Shown here in pieces: positions 21,941 to 31,166 of a DNA stretch of 64,000 bases (positions are counted from its first letter, which is position 1; each line of letters begins with the position of its first letter). The notes beneath the pieces are model-generated. The model saw only the letters and a list, made by a program, of their open reading frames with translations, was not told the origin of the DNA and did no database searches. This stretch comes from Robertmurraya dakarensis (GTDB lineage: Bacteria; Bacillota; Bacilli; Bacillales; Cytobacillaceae). A program made the translations under genes and the position numbers. The stretch covers positions 2,408,244 to 2,472,243 of the forward strand of contig NZ_LT707409.1 in NCBI RefSeq assembly GCF_900156875.1, given 5' to 3'.

Positions 21941-22050
21941 ATCCCTTCAAACTCCCGTCCTGATCTCAGGATAGTTATTCAAGTTGCATCTCGATCAGTA
22001 CGCTGTAGTAAATTCATTGAAGCATTTTCAACGTGCTGAGCTACTGGGAC
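21941..22050 (-). pseudogene. Decayed tRNA remnant upstream of tRNA-Arg
   Basis: The first 17 bases of tRNA-Arg (GTCCCAGTAGCTCAGCA) recur exactly at 22034-22050, and a T-arm-like CGGGAGTTTGAA, 11 of 12 bases matching the tRNA, follows at 21946-21957. About 75 unrelated bases replace the anticodon arm and there is no matching 3' acceptor strand. This looks like a former tandem tRNA that has lost its middle. The T-arm match alone could be chance; the 5' match is not. Confidence 0.6.
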
Positions 22051-22088
22051 AAATAATTATTTATGTAAGTATATCAGGAACAATATTT

Positions 22089-22117
22089 ATTATATTAGCA
22101 TCAAAATTAAATGTCAA
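22089..22117 (-). promoter_or_regulatory. Consensus sigma-A promoter of the tRNA unit
   Basis: On the minus strand TTGACA, exactly 17 bases, then TATAAT: a perfect consensus promoter. It starts transcription about 30 bases before the tRNA remnant and drives tRNA-Arg. Confidence 0.9.
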
Positions 22118-22136
22118 CACTCAAATATAATTTTTT

Positions 22137-22190
22137 TCATCCCTCCATGACCGGGGAAGCAGACAGCTTCATTTGGGTATGAAGGGATGA
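22137..22190. repeat. Long hairpin downstream of ysnB
   Basis: TCATCCCT pairs with AGGGATGA, CATGACC with GGGTATG, and GAAGC with GCTTC in a nested stem of about 54 bases. It sits between the convergently arranged ysnB stop and the tRNA promoter. The minus-strand side ends in A's rather than T's, so it is not a clean terminator; it may protect the ysnB transcript end. Confidence 0.6.
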
Positions 22191-22208
22191 ATTTTAAGAT
22201 GTTGAAGT

Positions 22209-22730
22209 TTACGAACTTGCCAAAGTAAAACGATTGTTTAAGCCAGATATTTCACCAGCATCTAAATCATACACGCGAAAATCAATTTCATCGCCGAGTA
22301 ACTCTAAAATAACATATGTCCGTTCTTTCCTGCCACGAGGTAAGCGAAGACTTCCTGGGTTAATAAAAAGCTTATTTTTCACAACTTCTGCACCTAAAAG
22401 ATGAGAGTGCCCAAAACATACGATCCCAGCATTTAATTCATGCGCTCGGTACTGCAGCCGCATTAGTGAACTTTTCACAGAAAAATGATGCCCATGCGTG
22501 ATAAAGAACCTATACCCAGCATAATCGTCTACTATTTCATCTTGAAAAGACTCTTCATAATCACAATTTCCTCTTACTACGGAATAACCGCTAATTTCTT
22601 TATCTGATAATGTTAACTCCGAATCCCCGCAGTGAATAAAGTGCTCAACTTCATGTTGGTGCCGCTCCTTAAGTGTTTGGAGTTCAGCACGCATTCCATG
22701 GCTGTCACTCACAATTAAAACTTTAGTCAT
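22209..22730 (-). CDS. ysnB: Metallophosphoesterase of the YfcE/MJ0936 family
   Basis: This is a small cytosolic calcineurin-like phosphodiesterase; the natural substrate is unknown. The 173-aa protein has the full metal-binding set: SDSHG near the N-terminus, [24 protein letters not shown] and [11 protein letters not shown] start at the ATG at 22730 ([12 protein letters not shown]), after GGTGAAG. It overlaps the end of ysnA, so it is part of the rph-ysnA-ysnB group. Confidence 0.9.
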   Translation of the reverse strand: MTKVLIVSDSHGMRAELQTLKERHQHEVEHFIHCGDSELTLSDKEISGYSVVRGNCDYEESFQDEIVDDYAGYRFFITHGHHFSVKSSLMRLQYRAHELNAGIVCFGHSHLLGAEVVKNKLFINPGSLRLPRGRKERTYVILELLGDEIDFRVYDLDAGEISGLNNRFTLASS

Positions 22731-23334
22731 GGTCTTCACCAGCGAGAATTGATGGCAAACGATCTTCCAATCTTTTCAATGCATTAGCGCGATGACTAAT
22801 CTGACTCTTTTCTGACGGTTCCAGCTCAGCCATTGCTCGTCCTAAGTCTCTCACAAAAAAAATAGGGTCATAGCCAAAACCATTATTTCCTCTTCGTTCA
22901 GATAGAATAATTCCTTCACATGTTCCATTAACCGTGACTGTCTCTCCATTAGGCACAGCTACTGCTAGAGCGCAATAAAACCTTGCAGTCCGCTTTTCTT
23001 CCGGCACCTCGGCAAGTTCGTTCAAAACTTTGTCCATGTTTGCCTCATCATCCTTTGCAGGACCTGCATAACGAGCAGAATAGATTCCAGGAGCGCCGTC
23101 CAATGCATCAACCATTAGACCTGAATCATCTGCAATAACAACCTTTCCCATTTCCTTCGCCACTGTCTCTGCCTTTAATCTTGCATTCTCTTCGAATGTA
23201 CTTCCAGTCTCATCAATATCCTGTATTGATGGGTAATCTAATAAAGTTTTTACTTCATACCCCAATGGACGAAACATTCGTTCAAACTCTCTTGCCTTAC
23301 CTTTGTTCTTAGTTGCGATAATAACTTCTTTCAT
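22723..23334 (-). CDS. ysnA: XTP/dITP diphosphatase (RdgB/HAM1 family)
   Basis: The enzyme hydrolyses non-canonical purine triphosphates (XTP, dITP) to monophosphates and so keeps them out of nucleic acids. The 203-aa protein has [11 protein letters not shown] at the start, the magnesium site [33 protein letters not shown] and the C-terminal SHRANAL. Its ATG overlaps the rph stop by four bases (ATGA), indicating translational coupling. Confidence 0.95.
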   Translation of the reverse strand: MKEVIIATKNKGKAREFERMFRPLGYEVKTLLDYPSIQDIDETGSTFEENARLKAETVAKEMGKVVIADDSGLMVDALDGAPGIYSARYAGPAKDDEANMDKVLNELAEVPEEKRTARFYCALAVAVPNGETVTVNGTCEGIILSERRGNNGFGYDPIFFVRDLGRAMAELEPSEKSQISHRANALKRLEDRLPSILAGEDHD

Positions 23335-24086
23335 TTTGAAGACTTCTCCTCTATCTGCTTCGTAATTTCTTCACCAAGTACGTTCTTTTGATATTCAAAT
23401 AATTCACCGATACCATTCTGTGCAGCATTTAAAAGCTCTTGAAGCTGCTCATAGGAAAAAGTAGATTCTTCACCTGTTCCCTGTAATTCAACAAACTCTC
23501 CCTTTCCTGTCATGACAACATTCATGTCCACCATTGCACTTGAATCTTCTATGTAATTTAAATCTAAAACAACTTGATTGTTATCTAATATCCCAACACT
23601 TGTTGCTGCTAGAAAATCTTTAACAGGATATTTAGAGAGCTTGCGGTTTTTAAAAACTTGATGGATCGCCTGTGACATCGCCACAAAAGCGCCTGTAATA
23701 GATGCTGTTCTAGTACCCCCATCTGCCTGAATCACATCACAGTCAACCCAAATCGTCCTTTCTCCTAATGCATCCAAATCAACAACTGCACGCAAAGCAC
23801 GCCCAATCAACCGCTGGATTTCCATCGTGCGGCCGGTAATTTTACCTTTTGCAGACTCCCTGATATTTCTTTGTCCAGTTGCCCTAGGAAGCATAGAATA
23901 TTCTGCCGTAATCCAGCCTTTTCCCTGCCCTCTCATGAACGGCGGCACTTTTTCCTCAATACTAGCCGTACAAATCACTTTTGTGTTTCCGACAGATATT
24001 AGCACAGAGCCTTCCGGATGAATTAAATAGTCAGTTTCAATTTGTACAGGCCGTAACTGATTTGGTTCTCTTTCATCAGTGCGCAT
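23331..24086 (-). CDS. rph: Ribonuclease PH
   Basis: RNase PH trims tRNA 3' ends phosphorolytically. The 251-aa protein has [31 protein letters not shown], the phosphate-binding [11 protein letters not shown] region, and [18 protein letters not shown] start at the ATG at 24086 (MRTDERE), preceded by GGAGGATG; a six-residue longer frame is less likely. It precedes ysnA and ysnB in one transcription unit. Confidence 0.96.
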   Translation of the reverse strand: MRTDEREPNQLRPVQIETDYLIHPEGSVLISVGNTKVICTASIEEKVPPFMRGQGKGWITAEYSMLPRATGQRNIRESAKGKITGRTMEIQRLIGRALRAVVDLDALGERTIWVDCDVIQADGGTRTASITGAFVAMSQAIHQVFKNRKLSKYPVKDFLAATSVGILDNNQVVLDLNYIEDSSAMVDMNVVMTGKGEFVELQGTGEESTFSYEQLQELLNAAQNGIGELFEYQKNVLGEEITKQIEEKSSK

Positions 24087-24199
24087 ATTACATCCTCCCT
24101 CCAATTAGAAAAACACGATCTGCCTCCAACACGAGCGGTAATCGATGTCTTTTCTTACACTTAATCCTTTTGAGAAGTTAAACTTTCTTAAAGTATAAA

Positions 24200-24232
24200 G
24201 AAGAGGCCGGCTAAAAGCCTACCTCTTACATT
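24200..24232 (-). terminator. Terminator after gerM
   Basis: On the minus strand AAGAGGTAGGCT and AGCCGGCCTCTT pair with a short loop and are followed by CTTTATACTTT. The tail is imperfect. Confidence 0.65.
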
Positions 24233-24263
24233 GTCCTCTATATAGTATATCAAAAATAATTTT

Positions 24264-25325
24264 TTAAAAACTACCTGTGTTGACATTTTCTGGTCTTGTA
24301 ACTGGCTCAGTGAGTTTTTCTCCGTTTTCTCTCACTAATTCTGCTTCTCCATTAACCATAATAGATACGCTTTCAATTCCTTTTTGTTCTGTTAATGAAA
24401 GGACGAGTGAATTGATTACATGCTGTGAAATAATCTTTTCTTCAAAGCTGCCGTAAACAGACTCATTGAAGTTCAAGGTTACCTCACCATTTTCAACTTT
24501 TGGTTCATCAAGCAGCGCAACATCCGGCAAAAAGTCTGTTAGTAGATTTGAAGAGTAATTTGGTCCTTTTACTAATTCAGCAACAACACCTTCGATATCG
24601 TTGTTTTGAACACGTCTAGTGACTGGAACGTAATAATAGCTTCCCTCATCTCCAGCTAAATAATAAACGGTTGCTGCTTTCGTATTCGTAAGATCGATAA
24701 CATCTGAAGTATCTAGGTTAATGCCGTCTGCCCTTGTTAGACTTTCTCCGATTGGTGTCCCGCCTACAGGCATTTCATTAAGGTCATGTCCATTTAATTT
24801 TAACTTCACATGTTCAATACTATCAAATTGAGTCAGAGTCCAGGTAACTGCCTGCAATATTTTCTGCTCATTCTCAGGCTGATAGTTTTTAAATTCATTT
24901 GAAAAATTAACAGTGGCTGTTTTCCCTTTAATGTCTACACTTAACTCTGTATCGACTGGCAGTACTGCTGTAAAACCATTCGGCAGGATCTCGGTTACCG
25001 GACCACCTTGAACTAAATACTCTAGCGCTTGCTTAGCAACTGATTCGGTTTTTGGTAAAGGCAGTGACTGTGGTACTACATAACCATTTTTATCAATTAA
25101 ATATAACTCAGTCATGATCGTGTTTTCTACTGCATCCTGTTCTGCCGGCATCTCTTCGCCTGTTGTTTCTTCTGTTACTGTCGTTTCTTCCTCTTCTGTG
25201 ATCGTTACGGTTTGCGGCGGGTCGATGCTTTCTTTCGATTCACCGCCAAGCAATCCACAACCGGATAATAATAACGAAGAAATAATCACTGCTGACACGA
25301 TGGTTGTTTTTTTATTTTTGGACAT
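24264..25325 (-). CDS. gerM: GerM, sporulation and germination lipoprotein
   Basis: GerM is needed for efficient spore cortex formation and engulfment in B. subtilis, where it stabilises the SpoIIIAG channel at the forespore surface. The 353-aa protein has a lipoprotein signal with lipobox LLSGC (about residues 19-23), a Thr/Glu-rich linker, and two GerMN domains (about 65-190 and 210-330) with the repeated pattern ILQAVTWTLTQFDSIEHVKLKLNG and VINSLVLSLTEQKGIESVSIMVNG. I start at the ATG at 25325 after GGAGGG. It follows racE, but a terminator between them suggests its own promoter; I could not find a convincing sigma-E site. Confidence 0.93.
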   Translation of the reverse strand: MSKNKKTTIVSAVIISSLLLSGCGLLGGESKESIDPPQTVTITEEEETTVTEETTGEEMPAEQDAVENTIMTELYLIDKNGYVVPQSLPLPKTESVAKQALEYLVQGGPVTEILPNGFTAVLPVDTELSVDIKGKTATVNFSNEFKNYQPENEQKILQAVTWTLTQFDSIEHVKLKLNGHDLNEMPVGGTPIGESLTRADGINLDTSDVIDLTNTKAATVYYLAGDEGSYYYVPVTRRVQNNDIEGVVAELVKGPNYSSNLLTDFLPDVALLDEPKVENGEVTLNFNESVYGSFEEKIISQHVINSLVLSLTEQKGIESVSIMVNGEAELVRENGEKLTEPVTRPENVNTGSF

Positions 25326-25437
25326 CTTTATCCCTCCAAAGACAGTTTGTACTACCATATATACGAGCCTATTTAAATTTTAGACCGTTCTATGATAAAA
25401 AAATGGACAGAACCTAAAATGAGGTTTTGATAACCAA

Positions 25438-25462
25438 AACAAAAAGCCTCCTTAACGGAGAC
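25438..25462 (-). terminator. Terminator overlapping the racE stop
   Basis: On the minus strand AGTCTCC GTTAA GGAGGCT is followed by TTTTTGTTTT. The last codons of racE lie within the stem. Confidence 0.75.
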
Positions 25463-26264
25463 TCTCATTTTCAAATTGGACAGTGATAACATTTTTAATT
25501 TCCTTATTTAACCAGCTAGATGCTATTTTCGAAAAAATCTTATCCGAACCAGTCGTATAATACTGATGCTCTGGGATTTCCTTTCTGTTCGTTAACAGCC
25601 CTTTATAGTAAAGAATTGTGCTAACTTCTCTAGCAGTTTCCTCACCTGAACTTATAACGGTCACACTTTTCCCCATTATATTTTTAATAATCGGTTCAAG
25701 TAGAGGATAGTGTGTACACCCTAGTATTAACGTATCTAATCCCCTGTTTCGTAACGGAACCAGCGTTTCAGCAACTACTTTTTTTGCTAGAGGCCCATCA
25801 TATTCTCCACTCTCTACGAGTGGTACAAATTTTGGGCAAGCTAGACTTTTCACCTCAACACCTGGGTGAATCGATTTTAGCGCATTCTCATATGCTTGAC
25901 TCTTAATGGTTCCTACTGTCCCTATGACACCAATTCGGCCATTCTTCGTTACTTTTAGGGCTGATCTTGCCCCTGGATATATAACACCTATTACAGGTAT
26001 TTCTATTGCCTCACGAATCTCGTCTAATGCGACAGCCGTTGCCGTATTACAAGCAATAACAAGCATTTTTATTTTCTTTTTCAGCAAGAAATTTGTTATT
26101 TCCCAAGTGAACTTTCTTACTTCTTCACTTGATCTTGGCCCATATGGACATCTTGCCGTATCACCCAAATAGATAATTTTTTCATTCGGAAGCTGTCTCA
26201 TTACTTCCTTTGCCACTGTTAATCCGCCTACACCAGAATCAATAATTCCAATTGCCTGCTCCAA
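25452..26264 (-). CDS. racE: Glutamate racemase
   Basis: RacE makes D-glutamate for peptidoglycan. The 270-aa protein has [14 protein letters not shown] at the start and the two catalytic cysteines, Cys72 in IACNTATA and Cys183 in LGCTHYPLL. Translation starts at TTG with GAGAGG just upstream, 10 bases after the ysmB stop, so the two form an operon. Confidence 0.95.
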   Translation of the reverse strand: MEQAIGIIDSGVGGLTVAKEVMRQLPNEKIIYLGDTARCPYGPRSSEEVRKFTWEITNFLLKKKIKMLVIACNTATAVALDEIREAIEIPVIGVIYPGARSALKVTKNGRIGVIGTVGTIKSQAYENALKSIHPGVEVKSLACPKFVPLVESGEYDGPLAKKVVAETLVPLRNRGLDTLILGCTHYPLLEPIIKNIMGKSVTVISSGEETAREVSTILYYKGLLTNRKEIPEHQYYTTGSDKIFSKIASSWLNKEIKNVITVQFENESLR

Positions 26265-26274
26265 ACCTCTCGCC

Positions 26275-26727
26275 TCATTCTCGCATATCTTGATGTAATT
26301 TCATTAAGTTATTTTTTAATAGTATGACTTCTTCATCAGAAAAATTCTTAAGTACCTCATGGAGGTAACCTTGACGCTTTTTTATCACTTCATCAATGAT
26401 CCGCTCACCTTCAGGTAAAAGATGAATTCTCACCACTCTCCGGTCATTCTGATCCTTGACTCGTTTTACGAGATTATTCTTTTCCATTCGATCGACAAGA
26501 TCTGTTGTTGTGCTAAAAGCTAAGTACATTTTATTGGAAAGTTCACCGATTGTCATATCGCCATCTTCGAATAGCCACTGAAGCGCTACGAACTGGGGAG
26601 GTGTGATACGATAATCCGTTAACAGCTCTCTCCCCTTCTGCTTAATGATATAAGCTATGTATCGTAAATCTTTTTCAATTTCAGATATGATATCATTTTC
26701 CTTTATGTAAGGCTCACCTTTTTCCAT
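26275..26727 (-). CDS. ysmB: MarR-family transcriptional regulator
   Basis: A winged-helix DNA-binding protein of 150 aa with unknown targets. It shows the MarR core: [63 protein letters not shown], with recognition helix about 70-85 and wing about 95-105. It may autoregulate. Its place just before racE matches B. subtilis ysmB. Confidence 0.9.
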   Translation of the reverse strand: MEKGEPYIKENDIISEIEKDLRYIAYIIKQKGRELLTDYRITPPQFVALQWLFEDGDMTIGELSNKMYLAFSTTTDLVDRMEKNNLVKRVKDQNDRRVVRIHLLPEGERIIDEVIKKRQGYLHEVLKNFSDEEVILLKNNLMKLHQDMRE

Positions 26728-26855
26728 ATTTTACAACTCCTATAACGCATCAAAGTTCCAATGTAGAATGCCAGTCTATGAACTTTATTTTCTACTTTTT
26801 CACATAGAAATTCAAGTAAAAGAAAGACATTGCCATTTGGTCTTTGTAAATATTT

Positions 26856-26885
26856 AAACCGGCAGCCTATGAAGGCTGCCGGCCT
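26856..26885 (-). terminator. Terminator after gerE
   Basis: On the minus strand CCGGCAGCCT and AGGCTGCCGG form a perfect 10-bp stem followed by TTTAAATATTT. Confidence 0.85.
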
Positions 26886-26888
26886 AAA

Positions 26889-27113
26889 TTAAAGTTCTAG
26901 CTCTCCCATACGAAGGAGCTCTACAACTGCTTGTGAACGCCCCTTAACACCAAGTTTTTGCATAGCATTCGAAATATGGTTTCGAACCGTTTTTTCGCTG
27001 ATAAACAGTTCACTAGCGATCTCTTTCGTTGTTTTATCTTGTACTAGTAGCTCAAACACTTCTCTTTCACGTTTGGTGAGTAATGGCTTGTGAGTAAATT
27101 CATTCTCCTTCAA
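26889..27113 (-). CDS. gerE: GerE, late mother-cell transcription factor
   Basis: GerE is a LuxR-type regulator that, with sigma-K, controls late spore coat genes. The 74-aa protein is essentially one helix-turn-helix domain: [61 protein letters not shown]. Translation starts at TTG, nine bases after GGAGGG. A sigma-K-like promoter sits at 27178-27205. Length equals the B. subtilis protein. Confidence 0.96.
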   Translation of the reverse strand: MKENEFTHKPLLTKREREVFELLVQDKTTKEIASELFISEKTVRNHISNAMQKLGVKGRSQAVVELLRMGELEL

Positions 27114-27177
27114 GTATTGTAACCCTCCTTGCCTTCGCCAGCTATGAACAGCGGGATGGGTATATATTTAGTCACCA

Positions 27178-27205
27178 TATCATATGTGAAGAAAAGTATT
27201 GTAGT
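27178..27205 (-). promoter_or_regulatory. Sigma-K-like promoter of gerE
   Basis: On the minus strand AC, 17 bases, then CATATGATA fits the sigma-K pattern AC with CATANNNTA. It lies about 65 bases before the gerE start; B. subtilis gerE is sigma-K dependent. Confidence 0.55.
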
Positions 27206-27258
27206 GACAATAATTGAAGGGACTGCAAACATTATTTATAAAATGTGTATTAGCGGAA

Positions 27259-27723
27259 TTATATCGTTACCTTAAAGTTCTCTTGAATCACCTTTCTAAA
27301 TGATTCTGACCAAGGAATAGCCTTTCCAAATTTCTTTGAAAATTGCACAACAGTACCTCTTCCAACAAAACAAATTTCTTCTTTTTCATTTTTAGCCATA
27401 TAGTGAAGATCCACAGAGGAATTTCCAACACTTTCTGCTTTCACAAACACCTTTAGTTTTTCATCAAAGAAAACCTGCCTTAGAAAGTCGCACTGTAAAT
27501 CAGCAACAACCACCATCCCATCATGATTTTCCTCTGTCCATTTCTGCATGAGACCTAATTCCTTTAGGAATTCAATCCTTGCTTCTTCAAAGTATGTAAA
27601 TGGCACCGTATTGTTCAAATGTCCATACATATCTGTTTCAGAAAAGCGCACTTTCACAGGGATAAAAAAATAAAACTCGCTTTCCCAGGACGAAAGATCA
27701 GAAATATAACTAATTTTACTCAT
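27259..27723 (-). CDS. ysmA: Hotdog-fold acyl-CoA thioesterase-like protein
   Basis: A 154-aa 4-hydroxybenzoyl-CoA thioesterase-family protein; the substrate is unknown but likely an acyl-CoA. It has VRFSETDMYGHLNNTVPFTYFEEARIEFL, the conserved hotdog helix with its catalytic-type aspartate, and VDLHYMAKNEKEEICFVGRGTVVQFSK. I start at the ATG at 27723 after GGGGG. A perfect FadR-type operator lies just upstream, overlapping the transcription start, which suggests control by long-chain acyl-CoA. Confidence 0.85.
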   Translation of the reverse strand: MSKISYISDLSSWESEFYFFIPVKVRFSETDMYGHLNNTVPFTYFEEARIEFLKELGLMQKWTEENHDGMVVVADLQCDFLRQVFFDEKLKVFVKAESVGNSSVDLHYMAKNEKEEICFVGRGTVVQFSKKFGKAIPWSESFRKVIQENFKVTI

Positions 27724-27744
27724 AAAAAAATCCCCCTTATATAA

Positions 27745-27771
27745 TGAATGACTATTCATTCATCTATTATA
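27745..27771 (-). promoter_or_regulatory. ysmA promoter with FadR operator
   Basis: TGAATGACTATTCATTCA at 27745-27762 matches the B. subtilis FadR consensus TGAATGAMTANTCATTCA at every position. The -10 TATAAT (minus strand, 27766-27771) abuts it, so a bound repressor would block initiation. Confidence 0.8.
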
Positions 27772-27805
27772 ACGTTATTATCTTAACTAAGAAATAAAAA
27801 TTAAC

Positions 27806-27842
27806 AAAAACCCTCTTTTCATTTGAAAAGAGGGTTTTTAAC
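27806..27842 (-). terminator. Terminator after sdhB
   Basis: AAAACCCTCTTTTC and GAAAAGAGGGTTTTT form a long stem with an ATTT/AAAT loop and T runs. Confidence 0.93.
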
Positions 27843-27845
27843 AAA

Positions 27846-28607
27846 TTAAATTTGGTCACTGCCAAAGAAATTTTTAAACGATTGAATCGCAGTATCTCTG
27901 TTCAATGCAGCAATAGAAGTAGTTAACGGTATTCCTTTAGGGCAAGACTGTACGCAGTTTTGTGAGTTACCACAGTTTGCAAGTCCACCGTCTCCCATAA
28001 TCGTTTCAAGACGTTCAGCTTTATTCATAGCACCTGTTGGATGCGCATTAAATAGGCGAACCTGTGAAAGTGGCTGAGGCCCAATAAAATCGGATTTGCT
28101 GTTAACATTCGGACATGCTTCTAAACAAACACCACATGTCATACATTTAGAAAGCTCATATGCCCATTGACGTTTAGTTTCAGGCATACGTGGTCCTGGT
28201 CCTAAATCGTACGTACCATCAATTGGAATCCAAGCTTTAACTTTCTTCAATGAATCAAACATACGGCTTCGATCAACTTGTAAATCACGAATAACTGGGA
28301 ACGTACGCATTGGCTCAAGTCGAACCGGCTGTTCTAATTGATCAATAATTGCCGAACAAGATTGACGCGGCTTACCATTAATAATCATCGAACATGCTCC
28401 ACAAACTTCTTCCAAGCAGTTCATATCCCAAGAAATTGGAGTTGTCTTCTTTCCTTGTGCAGTAACAGGATTTCGGCGAATCTCCATTAGTGCAGAGATA
28501 ACATTCATATTTGGACGATAAGGTAATTCAAACTCTTCCTGGTATGGCGCTGAATCAGGAGAATCTTGTCTAGAAATAATGAAGCGAACTGTTTTTTGTT
28601 CAGCCAT
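27846..28607 (-). CDS. sdhB: Succinate dehydrogenase iron-sulfur subunit
   Basis: SdhB carries electrons from the flavin of SdhA to the membrane anchor. The 253-aa protein has the [2Fe-2S] ligands Cys63, Cys68, Cys71 and Cys83, and two C-terminal clusters with CMTCGVCLEACPNV at 154-167 and CGNSQNCVQSCPKG further on. It follows sdhA after three bases. Together with SdhC it forms the membrane-bound complex II. Confidence 0.98.
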   Translation of the reverse strand: MAEQKTVRFIISRQDSPDSAPYQEEFELPYRPNMNVISALMEIRRNPVTAQGKKTTPISWDMNCLEEVCGACSMIINGKPRQSCSAIIDQLEQPVRLEPMRTFPVIRDLQVDRSRMFDSLKKVKAWIPIDGTYDLGPGPRMPETKRQWAYELSKCMTCGVCLEACPNVNSKSDFIGPQPLSQVRLFNAHPTGAMNKAERLETIMGDGGLANCGNSQNCVQSCPKGIPLTTSIAALNRDTAIQSFKNFFGSDQI

Positions 28608-28610
28608 TGC

Positions 28611-30371
28611 TTAGTTCTCCTCCTTTTTCTTAGAGTAATCACGCTTACGTGGCTTGATATAGGACACATCTACTTCTTCATAAGAGAATTCAGGAGCAGT
28701 CTTCGCATCAACAAATTTAGCCTTTGTTGTTTTTAAGAAGTCCTCATCATTACGTTCAGGGAACTCTGGCTTATAGTGAGCACCGCGGCTTTCATTACGG
28801 TTGTATGCACCAAGTGTGATTACACGTGCTAACTGGATCATATTTTGTAATTGTCTAGTAAATGCTGCACCTTGGTTGCTCCATTTAGCAGTATCATTAA
28901 TATTAATATTTTCATAACGCTCAAGCAGCTCTTGTAACTTCTCATCTGTTTTTAGAAGCTTATCATTGTAACGAACAACTGTAACATTATCAGTCATCCA
29001 TTCTCCGAGCTCTTTATGAAGAACATAAGCATTTTCTGTTCCATCCATTGACATAATCTTGTTCCATTTTTCTTCTTCTTGTTTTACATATCCGTCGAAA
29101 AGTGAAGAAGAAATAGAGTCAACGCTCTTCTTAAGTCCATTTACATAATTGATAGCATTAGGTCCAGTAACCATACCGCCATAAATAGCAGACAATAAAG
29201 AGTTAGCTCCTAAACGGTTTGCACCATGCTGAGTATAATCACACTCACCAGCTGCAAATAACCCAGGAATATTTGTCATTTGGTTATCATCAACCCATAG
29301 TCCACCCATTGAGTAGTGAACAGCAGGGAAGATCTTCATCGGTAATTTACGAGGATCGTCACCAGTGAACTTTTCATAAATTTCAATGATACCGCCAAGT
29401 TTAACATCAAGCTCATGCGGATCTTTATGAGAAAGATCCAAGTAAACCATGTTTTCTCCATTAATACCTAATTTTTGGTTCACACAGACATCGAAGATTT
29501 CACGTGTTGCAATATCACGTGGAACAAGGTTTCCATATGCCGGATACTTTTCTTCTAAGAAGTACCAAGGCTTACCATCTTTATATGTCCATACTCGTCC
29601 ACCTTCACCACGTGCAGACTCACTCATTAGACGTAATTTATCGTCTCCAGGAATCGCCGTTGGGTGAATTTGAATAAATTCTCCGTTTGCATAATATACA
29701 CCTTGCTGATATGCGATTGCTGCAGCAGAACCAGTATTAATAATTGAGTTTGTTGATTTACCAAAGATAATTCCAGGTCCTCCAGTTGCTAAAATAACTG
29801 CGTCAGCTGAGAAGGATTTAATCTCCATAGATGTTAAGTTTTGAGCTACAATTCCACGGCAGATCCCTTCATCATCAACAACAGTACCTAAGAATTCCCA
29901 ACCTTCATACTTTGTTACTAAACCGGCAACCTCATAGCGGCGCACCTGCTCATCTAATGCATAAAGTAATTGCTGACCAGTTGTAGCACCAGCAAATGCA
30001 GTACGGTGATGCTGTGTACCACCAAAGCGGCGGAAGTCTAGTAAACCTTCCGGCGTACGGTTGAACATAACACCCATACGGTCAAATAAGTGAATAATAC
30101 CAGGTGCAGCTTCACACATTGCTTTAACTGGCCCCTGATTAGCTAAGAAATCTCCACCATAAATGGTATCGTCAAAGTGAATCGCTGGTGAATCTCCTTC
30201 ACCTTTTGTATTTACCGCTCCATTAATACCACCTTGGGCACAAACAGAGTGAGAACGCTTAACCGGAACCAAGGAGAATAACTCCACTGGTGTACCTAAT
30301 TCTGCCATTTTCATAGTTGCCGCCAAGCCGGCCAAACCGCCACCGACTACTATAACTTTTCCTTTACCCAT
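28611..30371 (-). CDS. sdhA: Succinate dehydrogenase flavoprotein subunit
   Basis: SdhA oxidises succinate to fumarate in the TCA cycle. The 586-aa protein has the FAD-binding VVGGGLAGLAA near the N-terminus, His41 in HSVCAQGG, which binds FAD covalently, the active-site HPTAIPG region, the arginine in SRGAHYKPEFPERND, and GECDYTQHGANRLGANSLL. Length is typical of Bacillus SdhA. It lies 63 bases downstream of sdhC in the operon. Confidence 0.98.
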   Translation of the reverse strand: MGKGKVIVVGGGLAGLAATMKMAELGTPVELFSLVPVKRSHSVCAQGGINGAVNTKGEGDSPAIHFDDTIYGGDFLANQGPVKAMCEAAPGIIHLFDRMGVMFNRTPEGLLDFRRFGGTQHHRTAFAGATTGQQLLYALDEQVRRYEVAGLVTKYEGWEFLGTVVDDEGICRGIVAQNLTSMEIKSFSADAVILATGGPGIIFGKSTNSIINTGSAAAIAYQQGVYYANGEFIQIHPTAIPGDDKLRLMSESARGEGGRVWTYKDGKPWYFLEEKYPAYGNLVPRDIATREIFDVCVNQKLGINGENMVYLDLSHKDPHELDVKLGGIIEIYEKFTGDDPRKLPMKIFPAVHYSMGGLWVDDNQMTNIPGLFAAGECDYTQHGANRLGANSLLSAIYGGMVTGPNAINYVNGLKKSVDSISSSLFDGYVKQEEEKWNKIMSMDGTENAYVLHKELGEWMTDNVTVVRYNDKLLKTDEKLQELLERYENININDTAKWSNQGAAFTRQLQNMIQLARVITLGAYNRNESRGAHYKPEFPERNDEDFLKTTKAKFVDAKTAPEFSYEEVDVSYIKPRKRDYSKKKEEN

Positions 30372-30434
30372 CGTGACTCACTCCCTTAATCCTAAGTCAA
30401 TCTAAAAAATCAAAACTAAAAACTTTTCAGTCTA

Positions 30435-31043
30435 TTAAACGAATGCAAAAATTGCGCGCAATCCGATAATTGATAAAGCAACGAAAATAACCATTGTAAC
30501 GTAAGTTGAAATTTGCTGTGATCTTGGAGAGATTGTAATCCCCCAGCTAACTGCAAATGACCATAAACCGTTTGCTAAGTGGAAAACAGCTGAGATTACA
30601 CCCACAATGTAGAAAACAAGCATAAAAGGATTATCCAAAATATTCGCCATCATTTGGAAGTTAACTTCTGCTCCAAAAGCAGCAGCAAGTCTTGTTTCCC
30701 ATACATGCCAAGCAACAAAGATTAAAGTAATAACACCTGAAACCCTTTGCAGCATAAACATCCAGTTACGGAAAAAGCCGTATCTGCTTACATTGTTTTT
30801 AGCAGTAAAAGCAATGTATAAACCATAGATTGCATGAAACAATAATGGTAAGAAAATAATAAAAATTTCTAGAAAATAGCGAAATGGAAGTGACTCCATA
30901 AAGTGTGATGCTGCATTAAAAGACTCCTCTCCTCTTGTAGCAAAACTATTGACTACAAGATGCTGTACGAGGAACAAACTCACTGGAATTACCCCTAGTA
31001 ACGAATGCAGCCTGCGATTTAAAAACTCTCGATTACCAGCCAT
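30435..31043 (-). CDS. sdhC: Succinate dehydrogenase cytochrome b558 subunit
   Basis: SdhC is the di-heme, menaquinone-reducing membrane anchor of complex II. The 202-aa protein has five membrane segments and the conserved histidines expected as heme ligands (for example in RRLHSLLGVIPVSLFLVQHLVVN, LFHAIYGLYIAF and AWHVWETRL). It is the first gene of sdhCAB. A strong promoter lies at 31167-31195, and the 5' untranslated region contains a perfect inverted repeat. Confidence 0.97.
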   Translation of the reverse strand: MAGNREFLNRRLHSLLGVIPVSLFLVQHLVVNSFATRGEESFNAASHFMESLPFRYFLEIFIIFLPLLFHAIYGLYIAFTAKNNVSRYGFFRNWMFMLQRVSGVITLIFVAWHVWETRLAAAFGAEVNFQMMANILDNPFMLVFYIVGVISAVFHLANGLWSFAVSWGITISPRSQQISTYVTMVIFVALSIIGLRAIFAFV

Positions 31044-31125
31044 AAAATATACCCCCTTTAAATTTTAAAAACTATGTAGGCAGTTTCTTCTCCCCCCTAG
31101 TGGAAAAGAATTGCCTGGCAAGCAG

Positions 31126-31148
31126 TAAAAAATGTTCGACATTTTTTA
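31126..31148. repeat. Perfect palindrome in the sdhC leader
   Basis: TAAAAAATGT and ACATTTTTTA are exact 10-base inverted arms around a TCG centre. It lies between the promoter and the sdhC ATG, so it could be an operator for a repressor or a small hairpin in the mRNA. No T-rich terminator context applies beyond the stem itself. Confidence 0.6.
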
Positions 31149-31166
31149 CAATTATGTGACATGTCC

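Noticed and set aside
22034-22050. Attachment-site scar of an integrative element
   Set aside because: Integrases usually duplicate the tRNA 3' end; here the 5' end is repeated, the spacer is only about 150 bases and no integrase is present.
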